64,000 bases of DNA from Aphrophora alni (lineage: Eukaryota > Arthropoda > Insecta > Hemiptera > Aphrophoridae), in contig OY740771.1 in assembly GCA_963513935.1 (NCBI GenBank), positions 14,537,138-14,601,137 on the forward strand, written 5' to 3'. Every line of letters begins with the position of its first letter. The first letter of the stretch is position 1. The translations under genes and the position numbers were made by a program. This document shows positions 23,644-35,705 of this stretch, piece after piece. The notes beneath the pieces are model-generated. The model was not told the origin of the DNA and did not search any database. It worked only from the letters and a program-made list of their open reading frames with translations.

Positions 23644-23974
23644 TAATAACTTTTTCGGTTTCAGAGACCGTAAACCGTTAAAATCGTTTGCGATAACATA
23701 ACTTACCCCATATGAAAAATAAACTCTAATTTATAACATATATATATAATTTTCGTCAAATTGAGCACGTCAACTGACTTTATTAAAATTCAAATATGAT
23801 TTTAAAATTTCACAAAATTTCAAAATGTCGTTTAATTAACCTACCGTCAGCGTTATTTTCATTTCGCACACTTTTAAATCTAAATAAATTCATATAAACT
23901 AAAAACAAGTTAAAATTCTAAACTACACATAACCTATATTTTCACTTTACAACACCACGTGCTAGAAATCATAC

Positions 23975-23989
23975 CTTGAAAGTGGACAT
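23975..23989 (-). CDS. Candidate first coding exon (5 codons) of a spliced gene
   Basis: On the minus strand, 33 nt after a predicted start site, lies ATGTCCACTTTCAAG (MSTFK), immediately followed by GTATGA, a good 5' splice site with AAG before it. The intron would begin in phase 0. In many insect genes for secreted or cuticular proteins the first coding exon stops after a few residues of the signal peptide, and a start such as MSTFK would suit that. The family is not determinable, and no downstream exon was recognised at lower coordinates. The assignment depends on the promoter described next. Confidence 0.4.
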
Positions 23990-24016
23990 GCTATCCAGCT
24001 TTGCACACTTCGCGAG

Positions 24017-24052
24017 TTACTGGACCTTCACCGTTCGGACCTTTCCTTTATA
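24017..24052 (-). promoter_or_regulatory. RNA polymerase II core promoter, TATA box plus Inr
   Basis: On the minus strand TATAAAG (24052-24046) lies in a locally GC-richer context (GGAGTGGGGAGTT just upstream). An arthropod-type initiator CCAGTAA has its A at 24021, placing the T of TATAAAG at -31, the expected spacing. The implied 5' UTR is 33 nt before ATG at 23989-23987. This ordered set (TATA, Inr, short leader, ATG, splice donor) is much stronger than any single motif in AT-rich DNA. Confidence 0.5.
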
Positions 24053-24460
24053 AACTCCCCACTCCGAGGCCAGGCGATCATTTCGATAGTTTCGTTTTTC
24101 TTAATACAGGAAATATCTCGGTGTACACAAAGCGAGCTGTGTTGTCATATGATTAAACAATTCTTGTAATCGGTTCTGTGCACTGATTGTTTCGTCGATT
24201 GTATGAAACCATCGTCAGGACATTTTCTTTTGGTATTTTTATGGGCTTTGTAAGGGACAGTATTTTTGTTCCTTGTTAAATGTTATATGTGATTTATTCT
24301 TCGTGGCCTTTAATTTCTAAAAGACAGTCTAGCTATTAAATCTTCCTCTTAGAAACACCAACAATTAATCATATATTATCTATTTATACGTAGTACAGAG
24401 AAAGTAGTATAGTGGGACAAAAAAATGATGTCGAGTATTTTACTAATATATCCGTTTTGA

Positions 24461-25830
24461 AATCCACTGAGTCTATAAGAGTGTTTTTTTAAGGATATAT
24501 TAGTAAGAAGATCCTCTGAGTCTATAAGAGTGTTTTAAGGATATATTAGTAATAAGATCCTCTGAGTCTAAAATAGTGTTTGAGGGATATATTAGTATTA
24601 AGATCCTCTTAGTCTAGAATAGTGTTTTAAAGGATATATTAATATTAAGATCCTCTTAGTCTAAAAGAGTGTTTAGGGATATATTAGTACTAACATCCTC
24701 TGAGTCTAAAAGAGTGTTTTTAGGGATATATTAGTAATATTATCCTCTGAGTTAAAATAGTGTTTTTAACGGGTATATTAGTAAAAAGATCATCTGAATG
24801 TAAAATAGTGTTTTAGGGATATATTAGTATTAAGATATCCTTAGTCTAAAATAGTGTTTTTTAAGGATATGTCAGTAATAAGATCTCCTAAGTCTAAAAG
24901 AATGTTTTTAAGGATATATTAGTAATAAGATCCTCTGAGTTAAAATAGTGTTTTTAGGGATATATTAGTATTAAGATCCTCTTAGTCTAAAAGAGTGTTT
25001 TTTTAAGGATATATTAGTAATAAGATCCTCTGAGTTAAAATAGTGTTTTTAGGGATATATTAGTAATAAGATCTTCTGAGTCTAAAATAGTGTTTTTAAG
25101 GATATATTAGTATTACGATCCTTTTAGTCTAAAATAGTGTTTTTAGGGATATATTAGTATTACGATCCTTTTAGTCTAAAATAGTGTTTTTAAGGATATA
25201 TTAGTATTACGATCCTTTTAGTCTAAAATAGTGTTTTTAAGGATATATTAGTATTACGATCCTTTTAGTCTAAAATAGTGTTTTTAGGGATATATTAGTA
25301 TTACGATCCTTTTAGTCTAAAATAGTGTTTTAAGGATATATTAGTATTACGATCCTTTTAGTCTAAAATAGTGTTTTTAAGGATATATTAGTATTACGAT
25401 CCTTTTAGTCTAAAATAGTGTTTTTAAGGATATATTAGTATTACGATCCTTTTAGTCTAAAATAGTGTTTTTAGGGATATATTAGTATTACGATCCTTTT
25501 AGTCTAAAATAGTGTTTTTAAGGATATATTAGTATTACGATCCTTTTAGTCTAAAATAGTGTTTTTAGGGATATATTAGTATTACGATCCTTTTAGTCTA
25601 AAATAGTGTTTTTAAGGATATATTAGTATTACGATCCTTTTAGTCTAAAATAGTGTTTTTAGGGATATATTAGTATTACGATCCTTTTAGTCTAAAAGAG
25701 TGTTTTAAGGATATATTAGTACTAAAATCCACTGAGTCTAAAAGAGTGTTTTTACAGATTTATTACTTTTAAAATCCCCTTAGTCAAAGAAAATTTTTTG
25801 CGGAAATATTAGTTTAAAGATCCCCTGAGA
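24461..25830 (+). repeat. Minisatellite, unit about 47 bp, about 28-29 copies
   Basis: Unit landmarks are GGATATATTAGTATTACGAT, CCTTTTAGTCTAAAATAGTG and TTTTTAA. Outer copies are diverged (AAGATCCTCTGAGTC variants). The core at about 25090-25700 is nearly homogeneous apart from an AAGG/AGGG switch. The left edge runs into family F-like text (CTAATATATCCGTTTTGA), also seen at 56965 and 58440. Confidence 0.95.
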
Positions 25831-25839
25831 TTACGTAAC

Positions 25840-27185
25840 TTATAATAACTATTCTGTGATAACGTAAAACCAAAAATCTTCGGAAACACGCGATAAAGAC
25901 ATTTTGTTTTCATTATAATTCATTCCCTGGTTTCTAATTATAAGGTAAGAATCTATACTTATTTACTAGACAACGGTTTTTTTGTGAGTAGCACTACTCC
26001 TAAAGTTTTTAGTCGATTTTGATTTTTAAAGTGTCGTTGGATGGTGCTCAGTCTGAAGTTGACTCCAGTCAGATTTCAAAGGATAGAACATACGGGAGGG
26101 ATAAATGTTTTTACCATTAATTCTATGCTAATTTGCGATTTATAAACATCTGTAATTAAAAACATCTGGCTGGAGATTATAGACTTCCTGGCTAGAGATT
26201 AGAGACATCTGTAACTACAAACCTGACTTTTTAAGTATTTGTTTTTATAAAAAAACATATGTTTTAAAATACATCAATCAAATAATATCACCTGTTATTG
26301 GTAGAAACAAAAATAATTTAAAATAAACAAAAGCAAAATGTGGTTGATTCTTAAAGAAGTGTTATTTGATTTATGATTATTTGTTTTGACTAATATGATA
26401 TTTATCAGTTCGTTTTGATATACAATGTTTTAAAATCAGGGTTTTCTAAATTTGTTAATAAACTTCTGCATTTTTTACATGAGTTTTTTAAACTGTTTCT
26501 TTATTAGCAATGCCACCAATTAGAGGGAACAGAAACTTATACCGAAGGCGTGTTTATCACTGCAACTAAAAGAGATTTATGAGTGAACTTAACAATGAGG
26601 AAACGAACATTGATTCGAGTAAACGAGCCGAAATTATACTATTTAGAACTGGACCAATGAATGAACGTTTCAAATCAATTTACAACAATGTTTAAATTTA
26701 ATTCGAGCATTAGGTACTCATAAACTGTAATATTTACAGTTTTAAATTTTACTTTCTTGTTGTCCTAGTAGAATTTTGCTATAATTTAGATTATTTTATT
26801 TAGCTTTGGATGTTTACATCTCTCCAGAACTTATTTCTAGTGTGATTCCTATTTGTTTATCAGTTTATTAAATCTTGGTGTTTAGTTAAGTTGTAGATGG
26901 CCTACAGATTGATTTTATATTAGTAAAAATCTCTTAAAAGATAAGAATATATATTTTTTTGACAATTTTGATTCACTTTCATTTTAAAAAGAAATGCTTA
27001 AGTATTTTTATGCTGTGAGTTAGAGTTTCACACCAGTTTTTACACGCCTAATGCTCGTATAAATAAAACATGTATAATTCTAAAAATATTTCATGTTTTA
27101 TTTATAGACTGATTTTGATGAAATTATGATTATTAGGGCACTGAGTTTAAATTCAACATCCCAAGGTAACCTACATCGTTTTTCA
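25840..27185. other. Gene-free stretch with one weak coding-like patch
   Basis: At 26511-26695 (plus), following TTTCTTTATTAG, the frame starting MPPIRGNRNLYRRRV has one stop and then runs MSELNNEETNIDSSKRAE to TAA. It has no known motif and is probably an old fragment. The remainder is AT-rich and unassigned. Confidence 0.35.
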
Positions 27186-27189
27186 TTTA

Positions 27190-27365
27190 GTCTTGGATTA
27201 GATTCCTCTCTTTCATCTTTCCTATTAGGTCTCTCTTGACCACCTCTTGTTATTTTCTGACCCTGCGGCGGCTATTACAGTGTTCAAAGACTAAATTATC
27301 TTCTTTCTTCCTTTTAATATAAGGAAATGATGACCGATAGCTTTTTTTTCCTTTAAACAACAAAA
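27190..27365 (-). repeat. Family A dispersed repeat, copy 4
   Basis: Reads in reverse as AGTCTTGGATTAGATTCC, CTTTCATCTTTCCTATTAGG, TCTCTCTTGACCACCTC, AAGGAAATGATGACCG and CCTTTAAACAACAA. The 3' tail portion is missing. Confidence 0.85.
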
Positions 27366-27824
27366 AGAAAAGAAAATAATTTTGTGTAATACCAGCAAAA
27401 AACTGCCAACATGCAGTTTTATACTTTAGTTACCGAAAATTAAAATGATTTAATTAGTCGGGGATCAAAAATATCGAAACTTTCATTTATCAAAAACAAA
27501 CGTTTTAAATTTTGAGGTTACCTAATAATATTTATAAATGGTACAAACAAGTTGCACTTTCTTACATCCTCTTCCAAAAAAACAAACACTAACAAAAAAA
27601 GGCGACTCATCGCTATTTCTCTATATAATTTATACTTGATATAGAAAAGATAAGTAATTTTTCGATAGAATATTTTTAGCTCTAAGAGACTTTGAATCAA
27701 AATTTGAGGTTGATTGTTACAGAGAGGTTTTTGCAAAACAACAAGAAAGAAAATTTAAAAAATAAAGGTTTTTGGTACGGTTAATATATATAATAGCACT
27801 TATGTGTTCTAGCATTCTGTAAGT

Positions 27825-27895
27825 TGACTTCAAGTGAAGATGGCATCTTTGTCCTTGAAACGTCATCATTTTCTGTATTTTATTGTATTAGACAT
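27825..27895 (+). repeat. Retroelement-tail-like sequence with GAAGATGGC...GAAACGTC
   Basis: GTGAAGATGGCATC, CCTTGAAACGTCATC and a following ATTTTATTGTATTAG match the layout of family B-type tails (core-like text, then GAAAC, then an AT-rich end) without being the same sequence. The motif is degenerate. Confidence 0.3.
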
Positions 27896-27899
27896 TATG

Positions 27900-30080
27900 A
27901 ACATATTAAAGCTATTTAATGGTTTTTAAAATGCTAATTCATTAAAATTAAAACTCTTAATTTACGCACACAAACTGTATAAAACACATTCAACTAATCC
28001 CAAAATGTGTAATCAATATTAATTAAATTGCAAATTACACAAATCCGATTTCAAAGCTAAAGAACTCTTCACGTTTGCATAGCTTTACACACGGGTACCA
28101 ACTTTTCAAAGTAATATACGAGATAAACTTTCATTATAGTATGGAGATTATGATTTCCCACAGGAATACCAACTTAAAATGTAATTTTATTCACTGTAAA
28201 CACGTGTTAGATAGACTTCTTGAATTATTCCATGTTAATTACAGCATAAATATTGCACTAACTTTCTGACTTTAATTTTCGATAAATGTATTTGTATTTA
28301 AACTTTTCATTGCCATACAGGGTGGGTATTAACTCTTGTTCTTTGAGTTAACTTATTTCCTACGATTTCCCAAGAAATATAGGTGAGATGTCAAACACCT
28401 TTCTTCTGCGCCTCTATCTGATCATGTTCATTAGTAACCTGGAGGATTCCCATTCAGACTATGCCTAGGAGTGTCATTGCAATTTTTCTTACTGTGTATC
28501 CCAATCATCCCACTTCCATTTCATCATTATTTTAATCTATTGTGTAATAAATAGGGGTATTACATCCCCTGAGTAAGCCTTAAGGGCAAAAGATTCCCTC
28601 CATCCATCGCTTAATGAAAAGACATGTATATTACCCATTAACACAACTATTTGTTCTTCTGATTTATCTCATAAGATCAGAGGCTAGATATATTCATTAT
28701 CTAACATGTCTGCTAAGAGATTTTCATGTCAGATTCCACTACACCCCACACAGACTGTAACAAAATTCTTAGCTCTTTCCACAAACAAAAATTGATCACA
28801 TGTAGATAAAAATTTTTTGTAATTGATAATTGCTTAAGTTATAACACTCTGTTAATATACAAACAGTCATTAAGATTCTTTTCCATCCTTATTTATCATT
28901 ATCCTCTCCTTTCATCTATTATTTTATAAAGATCTTTAGTTGTTAGCCGACTTTTATGTCTTTTCTTTTGGTTAAATGCTTCTTACTGGACTTCTTATCA
29001 TCTAACTACAGGCCTATTTGTAGACTGCCAAGGCTTAGGGCATACGAAAAGATGATACCACCATGTACTTGTCTTTTATATAGCATAAACTGTTTCATTA
29101 ATATTTCGATGCCATAATTCTGTGCTACAGGTTCTATTCCCTTATTTTCAGGATGACAACTGTAGAGACAATAAAATTAGGATGTTTCATAAAATTCTGT
29201 TTTGTTGGCTTCTAGATAATTGCCGTTACATATTTTTATTTGTATTTAACAATGTAATTTAGTATATGTTATTTATTTCTACGGAACTTACTTTTCAATG
29301 CTGAAGAAGTATTCTAAAATTTTTGCATTTTGTTTGTTTTAAATTTGCAGTCACTATAATTCCGATATAAACCAACCTGTTTGACAGGTCCACCTTCAAC
29401 TAGTGAATATTCCCAACTTCCAATAATTGTATACATCTGTTTAATCTGAAAGGTCCTTGACACTGATTTCTAACTCATTCCCGGCAGCTCAATGCTTGTC
29501 TTTAAAAAAAATATTTACATATAGTTTATATCTAAATTTATCATGAAGTTTACATTCACCTTACTTTTTTGTGACATCCTGAATCTGTCATTGTTTAATA
29601 ATTATCAATTCTAAAATAATACTCATGATTAAGTTTAGAATTTAATTAATATAGATTAATTAACAACTTGATTTAACCATGTGGAAATACATCGTAAAAT
29701 ACATGAACACTAACATTTATGTCTTAGAAGTAATCAGGTGTTTGTTACCTTGTGCAGTTAACTCTAATGATGTTAATTGGTACAAACTGACGAAACTAAA
29801 TGTTCTCTTCATTCTATCTAGAACACTCACAGTCACTGTATTATGTTCAAACACAAATTATTGCACACATATACGTTATAGAATAACTCTATAAGTGTAC
29901 TTGATTGTCATTATTCTTCAATTCCATACAAATCAATTTCTAACATTAAGCGAACGTGAGAGCAGCGAAAAGAAATCGTGTAATCGCACCTTAGAAATTT
30001 ACCATTCTGACGTTTTTTTTCGGTTTGGGTTTTAAGCGTCCCTCTCTGGGGAAGGTAAGCTCAGAGTGCGCCAAAATTGA
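27900..30080. other. Gene-free stretch, low in recognisable repeats
   Basis: Composition is somewhat less AT-biased at 28380-29200 and largely free of the repeat families found elsewhere. Frames of about 45-70 codons occur (for example 29679-29894 plus) but show no motif. It could be intron or 3' UTR of an unrecognised gene. Confidence 0.35.
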
Positions 30081-30088
30081 ACAATCAG

Positions 30089-30160
30089 GCTTGGTTCAGA
30101 TACAGGGGTGGAAAGGAATATAGGCCTCTGATTCCATCCCACCCCTGTATCTAACCAAAA
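30089..30160. ncRNA. Pre-miRNA-like hairpin (about 72 nt) or small palindrome
   Basis: TTGGTTCAGATACAGGGGTG (30091-30110) pairs with CCACCCCTGTATCTAACCAA (30139-30158) with a single-base bulge. The stem continues inward through AAAGGAAT and ATTCCATC around a TATAGGCCTCTG loop. The size, one bulge and small terminal loop are those of a microRNA precursor. The strand of any transcript is unknown, and a MITE relic is an alternative. Confidence 0.35.
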
Positions 30161-30349
30161 CTATTGTAGTCAGTTTTGAACGAAATTTATAGTCAAGTAG
30201 CCGTTCCAAAAGGAATTTGTTCCAAACTTATAGCAACCGATAATTAGCTAGGGATAGGGAGTGTACCTAACTGTATTAAAGGTTATGCGTTGAGGATGGA
30301 TTAATATGTTTTATTAATCAGTCATATTAAATTAAATTTCCATATTTCT

Positions 30350-30388
30350 CTAGTTGTTTAAAGGTGAAAAACATTTCGTCTATCATCG
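30350..30388 (+). repeat. Family A dispersed repeat, copy 5, head fragment
   Basis: Head GTTGTTTAAAGGTGAAAAAC and CGTCTATCATCG, then broken by the insertion that follows. It resumes at 30896. Confidence 0.8.
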
Positions 30389-30895
30389 CTGCGGCAAACG
30401 TCAGCCCTGTTTATTCGATTTGACCAGACGTTTGAACCGCTTAACGTTCCGAAAGGAGGGTTTGGAAAAACGTGCTAGGACTTAACCATTAAACATATTG
30501 GGACGTTAATTAACGCTTAGTCTCAACCCAACTAATCACCATGTTCACAGCCAGCTTATGATGAGATACAATTTACTAATTAAACTAACTTATTAATTAT
30601 TATAATTACTTAACTTATCGGTTACAACTTACGGTTAGGACAGGCGTGATGGGAGAATTATGTTAACCCTTTTAGGTCATAATAATCCTTACTCAATTTA
30701 GTCGGATGACCTACTAATGACTACGTAACACCCGGGGGTGGACCAGACGCGCAACTCACGTCCGCTGACTAGATTCACTCGTGAACGACTATGGTCCGTC
30801 TTGTCTACGATGCGCGCGCATCGCATATCTTATACGGTGATCTCAATACGGTGATCCCAATACGGTGATCCCCAATTCCCGTGGATTCACCACAC
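30389..30895. mobile_element. Unassigned ~500-bp insertion splitting a family A copy
   Basis: Family A sequence stops after TATCATCG and resumes at CCGCCTTAAAA. The insert has mixed composition. Its right end is GC-rich (CCCGGGGGTGGACCAGACGC, a CGATGCGCGCGCATCG palindrome) and holds three copies of ATACGGTGATC in tandem (30832-30872). No terminal repeats or coding motifs were recognised. Confidence 0.6.
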
Positions 30896-31118
30896 CGCCT
30901 TAAAAGAGAAATGATCATTAAATATACACCTCTAGCCCACGAGTATTTTAATAGCTTCAAGATCGAAACAGAACTAAAATTTTGTTGTTGGTTATTTTAG
31001 ATGTGTTACCAAAGAGACGAATTCAAACAAAGACTACGTAATGAATCCTACTAGGATTCCTAGGGATTGCTACACCTATACTCTCTATAAGTGAGGCCCA
31101 ACCTGAGGGTTTTAAATA
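30896..31118 (+). repeat. Family A dispersed repeat, copy 5, remainder
   Basis: Resumes with CGCCTTAAAAGAG, then CCTCTAGCCCACGAGTATTT and CTACACCTATACTCTCTATA, ending in GTGAGGCCCAACCTGAGGG. Confidence 0.8.
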
Positions 31119-31119
31119 T

Positions 31120-32045
31120 GCAAAATTGAATAAATCAATATTTTTTTGCCATCTATAGCAATATAAAATTCAATTTTAATTTTATTAATTATTAATTCTT
31201 CTAAATACAAAACTTTGACACGAAAATCAGAGTCTTATTTTTAAGTATATGTTTGCAAATATTCCTAACATTTTCATACTTCTAACAAATTCTGTTATAA
31301 TTGAACCGTTTTTTGGGTTTAAGATTGAAACAGGTAAAAAAAAATCATTAAATTAAGAAATACGACTTTTGTTGTGATTTTACTCAGTTTTTCACACTGC
31401 CATATAAAACTACTAAGAAAGACGTAATTTATTTTTACATAAATTACACCTACAGTCGTCAATTTTGCCTCTTTATATATATATAAATTATTCACATTTT
31501 TTAATACAACAATATTTCTTTTTATATTTTATTATTAGATTAAACACAAGAAAGTATAGCGTGATCCTATATTCAGACAGACCATCAATCTTACACTCTC
31601 TGTAGACAGTTGCGAATGGTGTTACATGTTAAGTAATTGTGATTATTAATTAAATACAATACAATAAGAAAGAAATGTCATTCAATGGGAAAGTCGGTGA
31701 TATTCTTGTGTTAATGAACAGTTACCTAACAGTTTGTTTAAAAATAGAAACGTCAGTATCAAGAATAATTTCCTGGAATACTGAATTTCTGCGGTGTGTG
31801 AATTTCATTCATTAAAATTATTATTGTCTTAAATTTGAGGATTTTTTTTCCTTGCGTGTTTATATATAGGACGTCATTGTATATTTACGAGTATATATAA
31901 GTTTGTACTTTCTCGTATATTTTGACAGATTTTGGAAAGTCACTAAATGTATGTGTGTGTGTAGATAATAAGTTACTATGTATACTTTTTAATTTTATTA
32001 AATATAGTTTTTTTTTTAAGTTTCGTTTTACAAAATAATAAGAAA
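31120..32045. other. Gene-free AT-rich stretch
   Basis: Nothing recognised; simple AT-rich sequence with a short TA run at about 31477-31487. Confidence 0.5.
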
Positions 32046-32047
32046 CT

Positions 32048-32235
32048 ATTAGCTCTCGAATACTCTAATAGCGTCAGGTTCAAACGAGAACAAGAGATGG
32101 TCAAGAGAGAACTAATAGGAAAAATATGAAACACATGGATCTAACCCAATACTACATAAAAAAGGTGTATATCCAGCTTGGCACTCTCGGCGTTGACTCA
32201 TCCATACTTACTATAATAATACTCTGAGGGGGTAA
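32048..32235 (+). repeat. Family A dispersed repeat, copy 6 (head missing)
   Basis: AGCTCTCGAATACTCTAATA, AACAAGAGATGGTCAAGAGA, ATCTAACCCAATACTAC, ATATCCAGCTTGGCACTC and an ACTCTGAGGGGG end. Confidence 0.88.
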
Positions 32236-32239
32236 CAAT

Positions 32240-34280
32240 TTAATTGATACACATTAATAATCCAACTTTATTTTTTAATACATTATTTATTCATAATAAT
32301 AAATACTTTTAAAATAACAATAGATTGACATCATAACAACGCAGGTATTTAAAAGAACGTACATTTAAATTGGTTCTAAACTTGCAATTGACATAAACAC
32401 TGTAAATTGCATTTGATTATATGACTGTAGTCAAGGTTTTTGTCAACAGTTCCTGAGCAGTGCAATTTTTTACACTTTGAGTTTGAGTTATTATTAGTCA
32501 CATTTCTCCTAAATTTAAACGAAATCGGTAGAACCGGTTTTGAGTAATTACGTACTCTATAACAGCCCTACAACTGATTTTTAAAAAATGTTTAAAGATA
32601 GCTCATAAACCCATTTGCTATCAGTGTATCGCTGTGGATAGGTTTCACTTTGAATAAATAAATATATTTTTTTAATATTATTTTCATTGGATTTTGAAAC
32701 AAATTATTAATTTTTACTGTATCAAATTAATTTTGTTGCAATACAATTTTTTTCAAATGTAACAAAGCGCTACGGTACTTTATTTCGACGTCATTTTGTT
32801 TTTATAAACACTATTGTGTGAAAATCATCACAGATTATTTTTAGAACTTTATTAAGAAGTATGTATATTTTCAAAAGAATCGGTTGAAGAGATAATAGAA
32901 AATCATAAGCGTGTACATCTTCATGGATACTTTATATAAAATTAATTGTCTCGAGTAAGGTTTCATTTTTTAAAATTTTTAAATAAATGTATTTTAAAAT
33001 GGTTCTATATGTCTTTTAAAAAGATTTCTGCAAATAACCGGTTAATGTTTTAAAACAATTAACCATCCCACTTGAATTTTTTACATTAACGGTAAACTAA
33101 AAAATTTGAAGTTAACGTGACTTAAGAAAAGAGTCATGACTCTCCCTTAAGAAGTGCGACATCGGTTAAGGGTTTCCTTAGTGCGAAGGAATAGTTAGGT
33201 GTTCCTTAATTAAGTATTTCCTTTGAGTCTCAAAAGTTTATAAATACGGGTGTTATTGAATTTTTTTAAACTTCCAAAAATCAGTTCTACAAAAACACTA
33301 GTGTACTGAATTAAATAATTATGATAAAATAATTTTTAATATTCGCAATTTTGAACGAGCAAACCCTTCTGATACTTCATTCCTAACGAATGTAAACCTT
33401 AACCTACTTTCCTACAGTGACGTGCATATGCTTTATGCGTGAACGAACTTCTCGTTAATTGTGAACAAAGCCTGGATTAATATATTTTCACGCAGGTTTA
33501 AAATCACGCACCAACAAGAGAGTGTTGTGTGACTAGATTGGGTTCGTATCCCACGAGATCACATGTGAAGTAGCAAGTGTTAGGAAATATGCTGCACCGT
33601 GGGAATCTGAAATGTATCCAGTTTTTAAGAAGTGGAATTGGAAATATTTAGGATTAACCTTCACGTATTTATTTTCAGTATTTCTATTCAAATAAACGTT
33701 GCAAAACATTGCACAATTTCTCACTCACTTGTCTCTAAAATCAAATAAAAATGAAGCTAAACTTTTGTCAATCAACCATTAACGATGTCTTTGAATAAAT
33801 ATGTTACTGTATAATACAGTTTAATCGTACTTCGCATGAGCCATCAACGTCATATCAAGATAAAAATCGTGCTATTGATGGCAATGACCAAAGTTCATTT
33901 TATTTTTATTAATTATTCTCGAAACGTAACAAGCGATTTTACACACGAATTTGGCTCACTGATTTTTATAATTCACTAAAATTTCAACAAAATATGTATA
34001 CCCGATTTTGATATAAGTACTTAACAGAACAATGGTTTTACTGATAACTCAAGAACCTGTAATTTTGGCGAAAAAGTCGTTTTGTTTAGGTGACTAAAAC
34101 AGGTTTCATTTCGATTTCCGTTTTTTTCTTCTTATGTTGGTTATTCTAAATTTTTTTAGTTACAAAAAAGAGAAAATAATTTCTGGGATGTAGCCAAAAT
34201 ATGGATACACCAAAAATTTGATTAAAATCGGTCGAACCGTTTGAGTTGTATAGCACTGCATAGACTATCAATTTTTTGGG
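32240..34280. other. Gene-free stretch with diverged family G pieces
   Basis: At 32480-32580 and 33950-34050 family G text (AACGAAATCGGTAGAACCGG and relatives) is visible. Around 33120-33240 CTTAAG/CCTTAA-rich text may be an old MITE. No gene. Confidence 0.45.
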
Positions 34281-34285
34281 CTGCC

Positions 34286-34515
34286 TATCCCTAGTTGTTT
34301 GAAGGCGAAACACCTTATCACAGATCAAAATAAATACTCCTAGCCCTTGCCAACTTTCTAATAGGGTCACGGTCAAAAGAGAACAATAGTTAACAAAAAA
34401 AACCCTAAAAAAGAAAAATGAAAGTAAGGGATCTAATCCAAGAATACTAAATGTGTACATCTAGGTTCCTTCAGGATCGCTAAACCCGTGAAATCACTAG
34501 AGCGAACCCTTGAGA
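34286..34515 (+). repeat. Family A dispersed repeat, copy 7
   Basis: Head AGTTGTTTGAAGGCGAAACA, then CTCCTAGCCCTTGCC, GGATCTAATCCAAGAA, ACATCTAGGTTCCTTC and a GAAATCACTAGAGCGAACCC tail. The minus-strand frame at 34146-34460 is a shadow. Confidence 0.85.
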
Positions 34516-34764
34516 GAGTGTGAACCTCAAAATGTATATTACTGCATAACAACTAGACATATTCTTTGACATATTTCAAACGTTCTGTATACAACGTATA
34601 TGTGTTAAATAAAGAGTACAAAAAATTCAATTTTAAAAATTTCGTTTTCCCTACAAAATCTTTCTAAAGTCGTAGTAAAAAATAAAATAACATTCAACGA
34701 AAATCTGGAAAAAAAATACTCTATGATATATTTTTTACATTTACAAAAAATGTACCGTCAATGC

Positions 34765-34950
34765 TTCACTCATAGTGAGTATAGGCGAGGGAGGAGCAAT
34801 CACCGAGTGAGGCTAGATGGATCTACATATCTTTCATGTAGGGTTAGATCCCTCTCTTTCATCTTTTATATCAGTTCTCTCTTCATAATCCCTTGTTTTC
34901 TTACGACTCTGAATCTATAAGAGTATTCGACTGCTAGAGGTCTTTTTTAT
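34765..34950 (-). repeat. Family A dispersed repeat, copy 8
   Basis: Reads in reverse from CACTCATAGTGAGTATAGGC through GGGTTAGATCCCTCTCTTTC and TATAAGAGTATTCGACTGCT. The plus-strand open frame 34723-34920 is the repeat read through. Confidence 0.85.
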
Positions 34951-34954
34951 AGCG

Positions 34955-35705
34955 TTTTTCTTCTTTTTTAACTTTTTTCAATGTATTGTGGTAATTTCAA
35001 ACTGACCGTTTGAATGGCTTAACGGAAATGACTTTTTTCTGGACATGTCTACAGTAGAGAGTCTGTTTAACTTTGAAAAGCAGAGTTGTGTGCTTCGAGG
35101 AACCGCAGAGGAGAGTTGTGTTTTTTTGTGTTTATGTGTTTATTTGTCTTTCGGTTTTACTCCCAAAAATGATAGGTTAACAACGTTTTAGAAGGTTCTA
35201 ATTACCGAGATGGGTTCATTTTAAAGCGCAAACTCGAATTTGTGGAAATAATTATTAATTATTAAGCAATCGACTGCCGTTTGCTTTGAAATAATTAAGT
35301 TTAATATGCATCTGTAAAATGGCATTTTTTATTAATGTTTATCGAAGTTCCCTATTGTTGTTTTAGGCTGATTTTGAGACAAAATCTGAGAGTGACCTAT
35401 TTGGGCAATTGATCCAACCTCTGGGTGTTCTTTAACTTTAGTAATAGCAGGAGTCCAAATTATATGCAATTCCTGATTAGCTTTAAAGTAAATCCTCTTC
35501 CGAATTAACCTAAGTCCATATTTACGTTATAGAGTCTATTTATTTTTTAAATAAAAAAGAAGATAAATTGTGACCATTTGAGAGGTAGAACATGCATTAA
35601 GCCACGTACGTAAACTTACAAAAATAACACTCTCGAAAACCAATATTACATACCGCCATTTATATAACCGTTGTATTAAACGTCATGCGATATAATTCTT
35701 AGAAG
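34955..35705. other. Gene-free stretch
   Basis: No repeat or gene recognised; AT-rich. Confidence 0.45.

Noticed and set aside
24461..25830. CRISPR-like array
   Set aside because: Units are contiguous 47-bp tandem repeats without unique spacers, in a eukaryotic genome.
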